A stretch of 64,000 bases of DNA from Candidatus Methanoperedens nitratireducens (GTDB lineage Archaea > Halobacteriota > Methanosarcinia > Methanosarcinales > Methanoperedenaceae), in assembly GCF_000685155.1 (NCBI RefSeq), contig NZ_JMIY01000007.1:237041-301040 (forward strand), given 5' to 3'. A model generated the notes under the pieces. That model made no database searches. It worked only from the letters and a program-made list of their open reading frames with translations, and was not told the DNA's origin. The position numbers and the translations under genes are program-made. Positions 1 to 8,805 of the stretch are shown here, one piece after another (positions within the stretch are counted from its first letter, which is position 1; the number at the start of each line of letters is the position of its first letter).

Positions 1-63
1 GTGAAAGTCGCATGTACCGTTCTTAGAAGAGGAAGGGCGGGAAACCGCTCTTTCTTATTCGAC
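1..63 (+). ncRNA. Group II intron, 3' end (domain V 3' half and domain VI), partial
   Basis: The first bases match the 3' strand of a group II intron domain V (GTGAAAGTCGCATGTACCGT, 1-20). A domain VI hairpin follows: AAGGGCGG (33-40), a GAAA loop, then CCGCTCTT (45-52), pairing over 8 bp with one G-T. An unpaired A at 57 lies 7 nt before the likely 3' splice end (TTCGAC, ending at 63), which is where the branch-point A is expected. The rest of the intron and any reverse transcriptase lie upstream of the window. The bases just downstream match the hairpin repeat found elsewhere here, so the intron appears to sit inside a repeat copy. The identification rests on domain V/VI sequence and structure read by eye. 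Confidence 0.82.
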
Positions 64-155
64 TTTTGAGTTCGTTGTTAATTGTCTCTTTCGTGTTCAT
101 TTATGAACAGCGTTCATAGCAGACTCAGTGGTTTATATACTGTACATTATTTATA
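64..155. repeat. Truncated copy of the ACGAACT hairpin repeat, next to the intron
   Basis: Directly after the intron end, TTTTGAGTTCGTTGTTAAT (64-82) is the reverse complement of the left arm of the hairpin repeats at 4077 and 62784. The similarity continues with mismatches through TTTATGAACA and TTCATAGC to about 155, matching the flank left of the 4077 hairpin read on the other strand. One AGTTCGT unit (69-75) is intact. The next unit would be interrupted between AGTTCG and T by the intron. No clear terminal inverted repeat is seen on the right; ATTGGTTAA near 172-180 is at best a decayed one. The right boundary is approximate. Confidence 0.65.
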
Positions 156-255
156 AATAATATATGTAAAAATTGGTTAACATACTTTGCTGTTTTTCCC
201 AAGATAAGATGGGTCCCCATTATATTGAAAAAGAATATACCTTAGTGAATATAAT

Positions 256-2142
256 ATGAATGACAAAATGGAAGCTAAAAATCATACTGCACAAAATAAT
301 GTATTAAAAGATAACCTCAAAAAACAAATTGATAAAGCCTTACATCCATTAAGGTGGGGAGGGAAATGGCGCTGGATTTTTACAGTTTTGCTATACTTGG
401 TAGCTATCGTTATTGCTTATTTTATATTTATTTTTATAATTATCGTTGTTGATTACATAAGTCCAACCCTGTATTTGAATGATATAAGTAATCCCAATAG
501 TGCAAGGTATTTGCTAAGCTCTTTGATTCAAAGCCAAGCCGCAATACTTGCGATCGTAACAACGATTACTTTGATTGCAATTCAACTCGCTGCATCATCT
601 TACTCCCCACGTATAATCGAAATTTTTTTTAAACGTAATATAGATTTTGCAATTCTTCTGTTGATATATGTATCATCTATTTTCTATATGGCTGCAATTT
701 TACGAATCATACCTGAGATTGAAGCAACCTTTCAAAGTCAATTACCACTACAGAGGCGTATTGACGGTGCGCTACTAATTTCTATTTTCGCATTTACACT
801 TTTACTTCCATATTTTTGGAGAACAATTAATTTATTAAAACCTTTGACAATCATCAAAGAATTGTCAAAAGACCTCACAAAAGAAAATATTCTTCAATCG
901 GCTAACTCTGATTATAATTTTAAAATCGAAAATAATCCCTTAGTGCCAATTTTTGAAATTATTCGTGGTTCATGCTTAAGATACGACTTTGAAACAACAA
1001 GAAAGGGATTGAAAGAAATTGGAGATAAAGGAATTGGCTTAATAAATAACAATCTTTCAGAATCTGAAACTGATAGCATAATACTATTATTTGCAAATGA
1101 ACTTGAAGACTTTGGTAAATTGGCTGTAAATAGAGGAGATGATAAAACTGCTAAAGAGACAATTATCGTCCTACGAAGTATAAATAAAGCTTTAGTTGAG
1201 AAAAAAAATCAAAAATCTGTTATTCGGATAAACGCTTCATTAGAATTGATAGGAATTGCCGCAATAGAAAATAAATTATTAAAAACATCACAAGAGGCAA
1301 TAAGTTCTATTTATGAATCTGGGATGACATCTATTAAAACAAATCCAGACGTACTGGAACAATCGGTTTTACTTTTAGGCGACCTTGCTAGAGGTGGAAT
1401 ATATTCTAATCTTGAATATCCCACTTATCGGGCTATTAGATCTATAAGGTCTTTAGGACTCATGGGAGTAAAAGAGAGGTTAGAACGGGCTGCAAGGATG
1501 GCATTATGGTCACTTGAACTCATTGGAAAAACTCAACGAATATATGAACTGAGACTAAGGGAAGAAAAATGGGAAGAAATTCCTCAAACTTATGGATGGG
1601 AAGGTGAAATATATGAAGAATCTGTCCTTTCTCAAGGAGTTGAGAATGAAATATCTTTGTTCGATGAAATTGTAATAGCTGTGTTTTACGTAGGTAGATC
1701 ATCTATTAAAGAAAAATTGTACACTGTGTCTTCAGATGCTATACGCACTTTAGAAATTATAGGAGAAACGACTATCAAAAATAGATTTGATGAAAATGGA
1801 ACTGCAATCTTTTTAGGTCATCTGGGAATAATTGCATTGGAAGCAGACAATAAAGATCTTGTAAAATCATCTGTGGAGGCTTTGAAAACCTTTAGCATAA
1901 TTGTTGATGCTGATTTAGAGGACACGGTACGAGATACAGCCTGGTCTTTAATCAGAGTGGGCACAGTTGCGCTACAAAAAGATTTAAATGAAATAGCCAC
2001 TTCGACGGCGCAGATTCTTGTAAATTTTCCAGGCACCAGTCGTAAGAAAATTACAATTGTTAAAAATTCATTTGATGGATCTCTGACAGGTATACAAGAA
2101 TTTAAAAAAATGTATCTCAGAAAAAAAGTTAGGCTGTTGTAA
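256..2142 (+). CDS. DUF2254-like membrane protein with helical repeat C-terminal region
   Basis: A 628-residue protein. The N-terminal 200 residues hold about four hydrophobic segments (roughly 40-68, 92-112, 130-150, 170-190). The stretch around AIVTTITLIAIQLAASSYSP (about 98-117) resembles the core of DUF2254 predicted membrane proteins, whose function is unknown. The remaining 400 residues are soluble and rich in repeated helix pairs (GIAAIENKL, GIIALEADN), suggesting a HEAT-like solenoid in the cytoplasm. The gene is clearly more AT-rich than its neighbours and lies between a group II intron end and the CoA genes, which hints at acquisition by transfer. An in-frame ATG at 268 is an alternative start. 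The family link is by eye; the function is not known. Confidence 0.7.
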   Translation: MNDKMEAKNHTAQNNVLKDNLKKQIDKALHPLRWGGKWRWIFTVLLYLVAIVIAYFIFIFIIIVVDYISPTLYLNDISNPNSARYLLSSLIQSQAAILAIVTTITLIAIQLAASSYSPRIIEIFFKRNIDFAILLLIYVSSIFYMAAILRIIPEIEATFQSQLPLQRRIDGALLISIFAFTLLLPYFWRTINLLKPLTIIKELSKDLTKENILQSANSDYNFKIENNPLVPIFEIIRGSCLRYDFETTRKGLKEIGDKGIGLINNNLSESETDSIILLFANELEDFGKLAVNRGDDKTAKETIIVLRSINKALVEKKNQKSVIRINASLELIGIAAIENKLLKTSQEAISSIYESGMTSIKTNPDVLEQSVLLLGDLARGGIYSNLEYPTYRAIRSIRSLGLMGVKERLERAARMALWSLELIGKTQRIYELRLREEKWEEIPQTYGWEGEIYEESVLSQGVENEISLFDEIVIAVFYVGRSSIKEKLYTVSSDAIRTLEIIGETTIKNRFDENGTAIFLGHLGIIALEADNKDLVKSSVEALKTFSIIVDADLEDTVRDTAWSLIRVGTVALQKDLNEIATSTAQILVNFPGTSRKKITIVKNSFDGSLTGIQEFKKMYLRKKVRLL

Positions 2143-2167
2143 GGAGTTATCTTACTCAAGATTTTTA

Positions 2168-2923
2168 TTATGGTGGCATCAAATTCCCGTGATTCGATAA
2201 ATAAGTGATTATTTCTTTTATTGAGTTATTCAGGTTTTTCTTATTATCAAATTCCCGAATTATCCTCAAAAGCTCATCTTTTTCTGAGTCTTTAAGCTCT
2301 TCTGCGAATTTTGATATGTTCGGTATTGCACGGGTTATATTATCCACGATTGTTATCCCTGCGCACTGCGCTGTTCTTGATAAAGGATTCAGGTCTATTG
2401 CAATAACAGATTTTCCCATCTCAACCAGCGCTTTGCATCTATCCCCATCCTCAAGAGGGACAAGAACAACATCTGCATTGAAAATGCCATCAGTATCCAC
2501 CTTTGCCCTCTCATGCTCCAGGCCGGGTATTAACCCATCGCTCTTTGTATACATTTTCTTTGCCCCGAGGGAGCGCAGGCATTCGATGATTCTGTTTATC
2601 CTTTCCTCGGTCCTGTAGAATAGATTGACCTCAAGAGGAGCATTAACGATATCACTTAACCGAATAATCTCCCCTGGAACAAGGGCGGCAACATTCCCGT
2701 TAACTGAGATAACAGGTCTTTTCGCAAGCAGCAGCATTGCTGCTGTGACCCTCTCAGCCTGCAATGCACACGTTGATGTTTTTTCTCCGATTAAGTAATC
2801 AAATGCCTCACCGCGCCCCTGTGCAATCAATCCCTGCATGCTTGTTATTCCATTTCTTATACCCTCAACTATCAGTTCCCGCGTCAATAGCGACTCATAC
2901 CTGGGATGGCTCTCAGGGATCAT
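2168..2923 (-). CDS. 4-phosphopantoate--beta-alanine ligase (phosphopantothenate synthetase)
   Basis: A 251-residue cytoplasmic enzyme of the archaeal phosphopantothenate synthetase family (formerly DUF137). It joins 4-phosphopantoate and beta-alanine using ATP, the archaeal replacement for bacterial PanC in coenzyme A synthesis. It begins with the typical HPRYESLLTRELIVEGIRNG and contains ALQAERVTAAMLLLAKRPVI, the VNGNVAALVPGEI stretch and the DLNPLSRTAQCAGITIVDN block near the C-terminus. The length is normal for the family. Its ATG overlaps the stop of the pantoate kinase gene by 4 nt (ATGA), so the two consecutive pathway steps are translationally coupled. Confidence 0.93.
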   Translation of the reverse strand: MIPESHPRYESLLTRELIVEGIRNGITSMQGLIAQGRGEAFDYLIGEKTSTCALQAERVTAAMLLLAKRPVISVNGNVAALVPGEIIRLSDIVNAPLEVNLFYRTEERINRIIECLRSLGAKKMYTKSDGLIPGLEHERAKVDTDGIFNADVVLVPLEDGDRCKALVEMGKSVIAIDLNPLSRTAQCAGITIVDNITRAIPNISKFAEELKDSEKDELLRIIREFDNKKNLNNSIKEIITYLSNHGNLMPP

Positions 2924-3774
2924 AATAAATGCACCCCGACATTACTTATCCTGCTTGTATGGACCTCCCCGAATTCCAGAAGCGCTCCCTTATCATTCAT
3001 GGCAAAAACCGCATCTCCAAGCATGGCCTGACTTGCAAGCCCTCCTTTTGCCTCGACTGCTTCTATGGCATCCTTTACTTTCGGGCTCATTAACTCAATC
3101 TCCTTTGCAAAAGCGCTTGATTGCCAGAAAAAATTCTCAAGTGTGGGTTTTTTTAAGAGTTCCTTTAGCCTGAGTTTCCCTGTCTTATTGATCGCTCTCT
3201 TTTTCATATCATCAGATAGAACAGATCCTGTCGGGATCTTCCCGAAGCTCACCCATGAGATTGTATTATCTTTGCACGGGATCTTATCAATTACCGCTGT
3301 GAAAGGTGCGCCTGCTTTTTTCCTGATAACGATGCCTCCGAACGTCTGGCCTGTAACATCACCAAGTCCTGTCCTGTTGGTCACCTCGGCTATATGTGCA
3401 GCCTGGGATAATTCGTTTAAGGTCAGACTCAGGGAAAGCGCATCATTTAATGCCAGCGCTGCACTCAGGGCTCCGGCGCCGCTTGCTCCAAATCCGCAGC
3501 CTACAGGAATACTAAGTGCGGTCTCAACTATTACTGGTTGTGATGTCAGGAGCTTTATAGCCGATAGGGTCGTAGCTGCTTCAGTAAAAGCGCCGTTGAT
3601 ACTTATTGTTGTTCCTTCTGTTTCTTCTGCCAGGCGTACTTTAGTGACCGCCCCATCCTCAAGACATACGCCACAGCCTGTTGAACCTGAAAGTCGGGCA
3701 TCCTTTTTCATGTCGATTATGAAGATACCCGAGATGTGAGCAGGAGCGAATGCGCTCCCAGTTTTCTGTTCCAT
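2920..3774 (-). CDS. Pantoate kinase (GHMP kinase family)
   Basis: A 284-residue GHMP-superfamily kinase that phosphorylates pantoate to 4-phosphopantoate, the step before phosphopantothenate synthetase. The glycine-rich ATP-binding motif is visible as PVGCGFGASGAGALSAALAL (about 90-109), and NRTGLGDVTGQTFGGIVIRK (about 132-151) is typical of archaeal pantoate kinases. It is the first gene of a two-gene operon with the synthetase and overlaps it by 4 nt. A TATA-like stretch (TAAATATAAT, 3861-3870 on the minus strand) lies about 90 nt upstream. The pairing with its pathway partner makes the assignment firm. Confidence 0.92.
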   Translation of the reverse strand: MEQKTGSAFAPAHISGIFIIDMKKDARLSGSTGCGVCLEDGAVTKVRLAEETEGTTISINGAFTEAATTLSAIKLLTSQPVIVETALSIPVGCGFGASGAGALSAALALNDALSLSLTLNELSQAAHIAEVTNRTGLGDVTGQTFGGIVIRKKAGAPFTAVIDKIPCKDNTISWVSFGKIPTGSVLSDDMKKRAINKTGKLRLKELLKKPTLENFFWQSSAFAKEIELMSPKVKDAIEAVEAKGGLASQAMLGDAVFAMNDKGALLEFGEVHTSRISNVGVHLL

Positions 3775-3973
3775 TAGATTACACTGTATGGACTTGTTTA
3801 GCTAAATTATTTACCACAGGATTTCATACTGAATAACAATCATTATATCTCAATAAATAAATTATATTTATCATGCAAATTAAAGTTATGCTACTTAGGA
3901 CTCTTGAAGTGTTTGATATAACTAACTCCAAAAGTGAGAAGTTAAAATTCATTTAACTTTTTGTTATAGAATC

Positions 3974-4387
3974 GGTGATTACCAACGCCTGCCCAAAACC
4001 ATTGGTAATTTATTCATACACCGTAAAGTCGGCTATAAGCTGTGGTTGTTCATAGATAACAATGAAAAAGACGATTAACAACGAACTCAAAACGAACTTA
4101 AACGAACTCATCAGCCCGAGTTCGTATCGAGTTCGTACCAGTTCGGTGTTTATATTAACTGAACCACATCCGAGTCTAAAATGCGATATATATTGAACTT
4201 TTCCCATGAAAACTTAAATCTATATGTTCAAGCATTACGGTTTTTCATGCTTTACTTAGTAACAAAAATCTTTGCGCTCTTTGCGTGAGAGCACCGTATT
4301 CCCGCGGCAGGCAACTGGAGACTAACGCTAATCTATGTTTTAAAAACAGTTAAGTTTAAATGGCTAACTCATGAATTGGTAATCACC
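3974..4387. mobile_element. MITE-like element 1 (414 bp) with terminal inverted repeats
   Basis: The stretch starts with GGTGATTACCAA (3974-3985) and ends with its exact reverse complement TTGGTAATCACC (4376-4387). Inside, near the left end, ATTACCAA...TTGGTAAT (3979-4009) forms a further hairpin, and the six-heptamer dyad repeat lies at 4077-4150. There is no credible transposase; the only open frame (65 aa, minus strand) runs through the dyad repeat and looks spurious. No target duplication is evident: GAATC on the left, GCTAT on the right. The element ends 10 bp past the stop codon of the cysteine desulfurase gene, so it may affect that gene's transcript end. The left 35 bp recur inverted at the right end of the element at 62744-62925. 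Confidence 0.72.
4077..4150. repeat. Six-heptamer dyad repeat, copy 1
   Basis: Three ACGAACT units at 4081, 4092 and 4102 are followed by inverted units AGTTCGT at 4119 and 4130 and AGTTCGG at 4140. Spacing is 11 and 10 bp on both sides, close to one helical turn. The outer ends AACA and TGTT extend the dyad. About 94 bp around it differ from the 62784 copy at only 3 positions. It could act as an array of protein sites or as an RNA hairpin of three stacked stems. Confidence 0.9.
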
Positions 4388-4397
4388 GCTATAGCTA

Positions 4398-5630
4398 TTA
4401 TGAATTAAATAAACTAACCGTCTTTCCAAGCGCATCTATGAATTTTCTGGCTTCCTCTTCGGAATTATACAGGTAAAGAGAAGCACGCACGGCAGCTTCA
4501 TATTTTCGGTAATTGAACCATGAGTGCACGCAGAATGCGCCTGAGCGTACCGCGATATTCTCGGTCTCATCCAGAATAATCGCAATATCATGGGCATCGC
4601 CGCCTTTTGGAAATTCAACTGTGAACGTGGTGATACCGCTCCTCTGGCCCGGGTCCTGCGGCCCTATGATCCTCAATCCAAGCAGATCCTTTATACCATC
4701 TGTAATAATCCTTGAGAGTCTCTCCTCATGTCTCTCTATATTCGAGCGCCCGATCTTCTCAAGGTAATCCACGGCTGCTCCAGAGCCTATAATGCCTGCA
4801 TAGTTCTGAAGCCCTGCTTCGAACTTCTCAGGCGGAGGTAAAAGCCTTGCAGTCTCGAACGTGGTCTCGCTCACGGTATCTCCTCCTACAATGAAAGGTG
4901 CCATTTCCTCAAGTAAGTGGTACTTCCCGTATAGCACACCCATGCCTGTTGGCCCGAGCATCTTGTGCACGGAAAGAGCAAAGAAATCAACATCCAGAGC
5001 CCCAACATCCACCGGCCTGTGGGGCGCGCTCTGGGCACCGTCGAGCATGACAAGCGCGCCATGATCATGGGCAATCCTGATAATCTCTTTCGCCGGGATG
5101 GTGTAGCCGTCAAGGTTTGAGGTGTGAACCATACTCACAAGCCGCACGTTCCTGTTCTTATTCAGTGTTTCCTCAAACCCTGTAAGATCAAAGGTATTAT
5201 CCGGGTTTGAGTACACAACCATATGCTTTATGCCTCTCTTATGAACCTGCACCTGCCACGGGACAAGGTTTGAGTTATGCTCCCTGTCCGTGGTAAGGAC
5301 TATATCCCCTCTTTTGAAATCTTTTGAATTGGCAACCAGGTTCAGTCCTTCTGTTGAGTTACGTGTGAATATGATCTCCTCAGGGCGTTTTGCACCGAGG
5401 AACCTCTGGAACTTCTCCCTGCTTTCAGATACTTTCTCATCCACTTTCTTTGCCATCTTGTGAAGAGAACGCCCGCCGCATACTGGATATTCGTTATAAT
5501 ATTCATTCATTGCATCTATTACCTGCCCTGGCTTTAAGCTCATGCAGGCGTTGTCAAAATAGATCGGGTACCTGCCGTTCCATTTTTTCGTAAGTGCAGG
5601 GAAATCGAGGCGGATCTTCTGGATGTCCAT
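4398..5630 (-). CDS. Cysteine desulfurase (class V aminotransferase, SufS/Csd-like)
   Basis: A 410-residue PLP enzyme that takes sulfur from cysteine for Fe-S cluster assembly and tRNA thiolation. The PLP lysine is K223 in SVHKMLGPTGMG. The pyridine-ring histidine lies in TDREHNSNLVPW (about 118), the cofactor aspartate in LVMLDGAQSAPHR (about 197), and the catalytic cysteine in VRSGAFCVHSWF (C367). Length and motif order are full for the SufS/Csd group. It stands alone with no scaffold gene nearby and has its own upstream region shared with the divergent gene at 5842. A MITE-like element abuts its 3' end. The motif around C367 differs from bacterial SufS, as is common in archaeal homologues. 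Confidence 0.88.
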   Translation of the reverse strand: MDIQKIRLDFPALTKKWNGRYPIYFDNACMSLKPGQVIDAMNEYYNEYPVCGGRSLHKMAKKVDEKVSESREKFQRFLGAKRPEEIIFTRNSTEGLNLVANSKDFKRGDIVLTTDREHNSNLVPWQVQVHKRGIKHMVVYSNPDNTFDLTGFEETLNKNRNVRLVSMVHTSNLDGYTIPAKEIIRIAHDHGALVMLDGAQSAPHRPVDVGALDVDFFALSVHKMLGPTGMGVLYGKYHLLEEMAPFIVGGDTVSETTFETARLLPPPEKFEAGLQNYAGIIGSGAAVDYLEKIGRSNIERHEERLSRIITDGIKDLLGLRIIGPQDPGQRSGITTFTVEFPKGGDAHDIAIILDETENIAVRSGAFCVHSWFNYRKYEAAVRASLYLYNSEEEARKFIDALGKTVSLFNS

Positions 5631-5841
5631 AATGAATACAAAGGTTCTGGATACTATATATTTTGTTGTATGATAGTATTATTATCAGCTAGAGATCAAT
5701 TTAATCCAAAAGGCTTATGTGTACTGAAATTATAATATCTATAGTAGATTAAAGGTATGCTTATACCTTGATCTGTTGAGGGAGTGTATATATTTGGGAA
5801 TTATCGGGGCCATGCCCATCGTTGTATAAGTAGCGGGTCAG

Positions 5842-6825
5842 ATGCTATATACAGTTTGCAGTAAATACCATCCTGGCGTTGATACCCATCTTAGAAATGT
5901 GGAATCATTAGGCCTGAGTAAACATCTTTACATTGAGGATCTGTCAGAGATACCAGGCGATATCACTACGATTATCTTTGGTGCCTGGCATATATCTTAT
6001 AAACCAGTACTCAAATTCGCAAAAAGAAGGGGTATAAAGATAGGATTCCTCTGGACATCAAGTCCAACAGAGACTGAACTGCACTCGATAATAATAAGCC
6101 AGCACCAGCACGAGATGCTATATCAGTCCTCAAGCCCGACAGAGACAGGGATGCAGGGGGAAATATCGCTTCTAAATCGGATCATTGCAATGAAACAAAA
6201 CAACGAGATCGATTTCATATGGTTTGCTAAAAAGGACTTCCTCGCCGCTTTTGGAGATGATGGCATCTTCTATGCACCCCATCCTGTACATGATAGAACC
6301 AAACGAACATCCATTCCTGATAAAAATAACATAAGCCTGTTCTCATCGCCTGCAATAAAAAAGAACACATTCTCCCAGTATCTTGCTTTTATAGCAGTCA
6401 GACGCCGTATCCCGACCCTTCATCTCAAAACCAACCTCTCTTTCAAACCTATGACCTATATAACAGCCCTGGGATGGATGCCGCAGGACATATACGAGCA
6501 GGAGATCAACAATACATACGTTGCGCTCCATGTCAGCCTTGCAGAATCATTTGCATACGGGGCATACGAGTTCCTTGGAAGGGGCATACCGTGCCTGGTA
6601 TCTCCTACTATAGCCAGAAACTTTAACCTGCCCCTTCAGGCTGATATTGTTATCCATAATGTGGATTCTGTAAAAGAGATAGCTGACAGGATACAGTACA
6701 TAGTGGAATCAGACGAAGAATATTATAAAAAATTAAGTGACACCATATATCAGGCAATGAGAAAGTTAAAAGAACACAATAACACTTCTCTAATCAAAAT
6801 ATTCAGGGAGCAGGATATACTGTGA
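5842..6825 (+). CDS. Probable glycosyltransferase (GT-B type)
   Basis: A 327-residue soluble protein. The C-terminal third has the layout of the nucleotide-sugar half of GT-B (GT4-like) enzymes: VALHVSLAESFAYGAYEFLG (about 229-248), then GRGIPCLVSPTIARNFN and VDSVKEIADRIQYIVESDEE. The N-terminal half is a poorly conserved Rossmann-like region (TTIIFGAWHISYKPVLKFAK). A short internal repeat, TSSPTETELHS and SSSPTETGMQG, lies at about 73-105. It is a single gene, divergent from the cysteine desulfurase and convergent with the RNA ligase, so context gives no substrate. It may be a diverged or inactive member, since the usual EX7E spacing is not obvious. Confidence 0.6.
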   Translation: MLYTVCSKYHPGVDTHLRNVESLGLSKHLYIEDLSEIPGDITTIIFGAWHISYKPVLKFAKRRGIKIGFLWTSSPTETELHSIIISQHQHEMLYQSSSPTETGMQGEISLLNRIIAMKQNNEIDFIWFAKKDFLAAFGDDGIFYAPHPVHDRTKRTSIPDKNNISLFSSPAIKKNTFSQYLAFIAVRRRIPTLHLKTNLSFKPMTYITALGWMPQDIYEQEINNTYVALHVSLAESFAYGAYEFLGRGIPCLVSPTIARNFNLPLQADIVIHNVDSVKEIADRIQYIVESDEEYYKKLSDTIYQAMRKLKEHNNTSLIKIFREQDIL

Positions 6826-6837
6826 CGTTAAAGAATC

Positions 6838-8007
6838 CTAGCTCCACAGCTCTCCACGAAGTATTGATTCTGTTTTATCGTTTGTACTCTTGAATAATTT
6901 TCTTATTTTTACCAGGTATTCATTACCTATTTTCTCGGGTCTCTCGAAGATAGCATCCACACCCAGCAGTCTTAAGTGCTCTTCAAAGTTCTCGACGGTT
7001 CTAAGATCTCTAACCCTTATCTGCACAGTTTCAGTTATTCGCTCCCCTTCTTCTTTCTTTTTGATGGTCTTGATCATAGGGAGTATAATGCTCTCACCGA
7101 GCCTCTGGCACCTCTGGGCAATGCTCTCTTCATCCTCGTCCCACTCCACTGACTGGAATGCCTCCCTGCATACCCTCGGGAAGAAAAAGTCCCTGCCATA
7201 ATCGTTATAGAACTCAAAAGCGTATCTTAAATCAGCGCAGTTGCTCTGAGAGCTTGTGTATTTTACAGGCTGTACCTGCATCTGCGGATCTTTGATGACC
7301 ACCCCTTCATGCTGTAAACTACCTAACCCTTTTATTATCTTCGTAATCTCGATATGCGCTTCATCCACGTCATATTCTCCAAAAAGCCTGACCGATCTTA
7401 TCCCGTACTCATCCATGAGCGCTCTTCGCCTCATAACAGGCATGGGTTTTCCAGTTATCTTCTCCATAATATCAAATACAAAAAACTCAAGTGACTCGAT
7501 ATCGTAGATTGTTTTAGGAACATACGGGCTGTCAGGGCCAACCATCTCACCGCACAGGACAAGATCTGGATGATCCAGAAAGAATTCACGGTTGACTAAC
7601 TCATCCGCCTTCTCTGTCGTATAAGGACACACAAAACCGCCCCGGGTAATCCCTGTGATCCGATCTCCTATAAGCGCCACTCTTGCATTGTAGCCGTTCA
7701 TCTTCTCTTCGACAATAACCTTCTCGCATGAGGAGAAATGGCTTACAACACCGGGATAAAGCACAAGTGTACGCCTTATTTTAGGAAAACCCCGCACTAT
7801 ATCAAAAGGCTCAAGGAATATAGAGGTACCGCCCTCGATACCTGAGATCGGCTTATCAAACCTGAATAACTCAGGGGGTGAAAAAACATATTGTAATGTT
7901 CTTCTCTGTATCGCACCTGCAATCCTGTGCTCAGGTACCTCAAGTAGTCTCGATACTCTCTCAATATCCAGTCTGTTAATAAGTTCAGAGGAGATATCCC
8001 GTTTCAT
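6838..8007 (-). CDS. ATP-dependent RNA ligase, Pab1020/Rnl3 family
   Basis: A 389-residue nucleotidyltransferase. Motif I with the adenylated lysine is IVEEKMNGYNARVALI (about 88-103, KxNG), followed by RITGITRGGF, the HPDLVLCGEMVGPDSPYV block (motifs III/IIIa), EFFVFDI (IIIa) and EGVVIKDPQMQVQPVKYT (motifs IV/V). This archaeal family forms dimers and joins 5'-phosphate to 3'-hydroxyl RNA ends, including intramolecular circularisation. It is the last gene of a six-gene operon; its ATG overlaps the stop of the adjacent four-CBS protein by 4 nt. Coupling to proteins that usually bind adenosine ligands suggests, as inference, control by adenylate state. Its usual partner HARP is encoded at 61718-62413. 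Confidence 0.88.
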   Translation of the reverse strand: MKRDISSELINRLDIERVSRLLEVPEHRIAGAIQRRTLQYVFSPPELFRFDKPISGIEGGTSIFLEPFDIVRGFPKIRRTLVLYPGVVSHFSSCEKVIVEEKMNGYNARVALIGDRITGITRGGFVCPYTTEKADELVNREFFLDHPDLVLCGEMVGPDSPYVPKTIYDIESLEFFVFDIMEKITGKPMPVMRRRALMDEYGIRSVRLFGEYDVDEAHIEITKIIKGLGSLQHEGVVIKDPQMQVQPVKYTSSQSNCADLRYAFEFYNDYGRDFFFPRVCREAFQSVEWDEDEESIAQRCQRLGESIILPMIKTIKKKEEGERITETVQIRVRDLRTVENFEEHLRLLGVDAIFERPEKIGNEYLVKIRKLFKSTNDKTESILRGELWS

Positions 8008-8798
8008 TCTCTTTTAGAGTTCATCAAAGCCAGATGCTTTATAATCCCTCTCCTGCTGATAACACCCACTAACTCATCCCTGAGATTCAAAACAGGTACT
8101 CCACCAATGTTCTCATTCAGAATCAGAGAGACAACATCGGGTATGGGGGTATTTGTTCTAACATATTTCACATCACGGGTCATGATATCCCCTACAATGA
8201 GATTGCGTATCCTCTCAACCTGCTGATTATCAGGTACCAGTGTCCTGAAATGCTTCATTCCTTTTGCAATATCTCTTTCAGTAATGATCCCGACAAGATC
8301 GCCATTCTCGATCACAGGAAGTCTTCCTATATCGTTATCCAGCATTATACGCCTTGCATGTGCTACACGGTCATTAGCACCTACTGTTATAGGTTCATTC
8401 ATTATTTCTGCTGCATAGCCTTTTACAGCACGAATGGTCTTAAGGATCTCATGCGGTGTTACCCAGCCCTGGACCTTACTGTTATCGGTCACAACAACAA
8501 TCCCGCCTGTTCGATCCATCAATGCTATTGCATCTTCCATACTTGTATCAGGGAGTACCTTTGTGAACGCATCTGTGGTTGCAGTTGCAACGTGCAGCGA
8601 GGATGCTGGAAGATTTGATTTCTTCCACGTCCCCAGTTCTCTGGCAATGCTCCTCATCGTAATCACACCCAGAAGCTCGCTTCCGTTGATAACAAGAAGC
8701 CTGCGCGTGTCGAGTTTATCCATCAGTTCCATCGCGTGTGAAATCGTATCTGATTTATGCACCAGAATTGGATCTACCATTATGTTTTTTACTTTCAT
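8004..8798 (-). CDS. Four-CBS-domain protein (operon position 5)
   Basis: 264 residues made of two tandem CBS pairs. The repeats are recognisable by IMVDPILVHKSDTISHAMEL, IMNEPITVGANDRVAHARRI and IMTRDVKYVRTNTPIPDVVS, each followed by a G-IxxR strand-helix unit (GVITMRS, GIITERDIAKG, GVISRRGIIKH). The second CBS unit (about 85-127) is the most diverged. CBS pairs bind adenosine-containing ligands such as AMP, ATP, ADP or SAM and act as sensors. No catalytic domain is fused. It lies 7 bp after the previous CBS gene and overlaps the RNA ligase start by 4 nt, so it is the member most tightly coupled to the ligase. Confidence 0.88.
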   Translation of the reverse strand: MKVKNIMVDPILVHKSDTISHAMELMDKLDTRRLLVINGSELLGVITMRSIARELGTWKKSNLPASSLHVATATTDAFTKVLPDTSMEDAIALMDRTGGIVVVTDNSKVQGWVTPHEILKTIRAVKGYAAEIMNEPITVGANDRVAHARRIMLDNDIGRLPVIENGDLVGIITERDIAKGMKHFRTLVPDNQQVERIRNLIVGDIMTRDVKYVRTNTPIPDVVSLILNENIGGVPVLNLRDELVGVISRRGIIKHLALMNSKRE

Positions 8799-8805
8799 AC
8801 TCTCC

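Noticed and set aside
4010-4207. 65-aa open frame on the minus strand inside MITE-like element 1
   Set aside because: It runs through the dyad array and the equivalent frame is not kept in the 62744 copy; no ribosome site.
3961-4394. Target duplication around MITE-like element 1 (TATAG on both sides)
   Set aside because: TATAG occurs at 3965-3969 and 4390-4394, but not directly next to the termini, so it is not a clean duplication.
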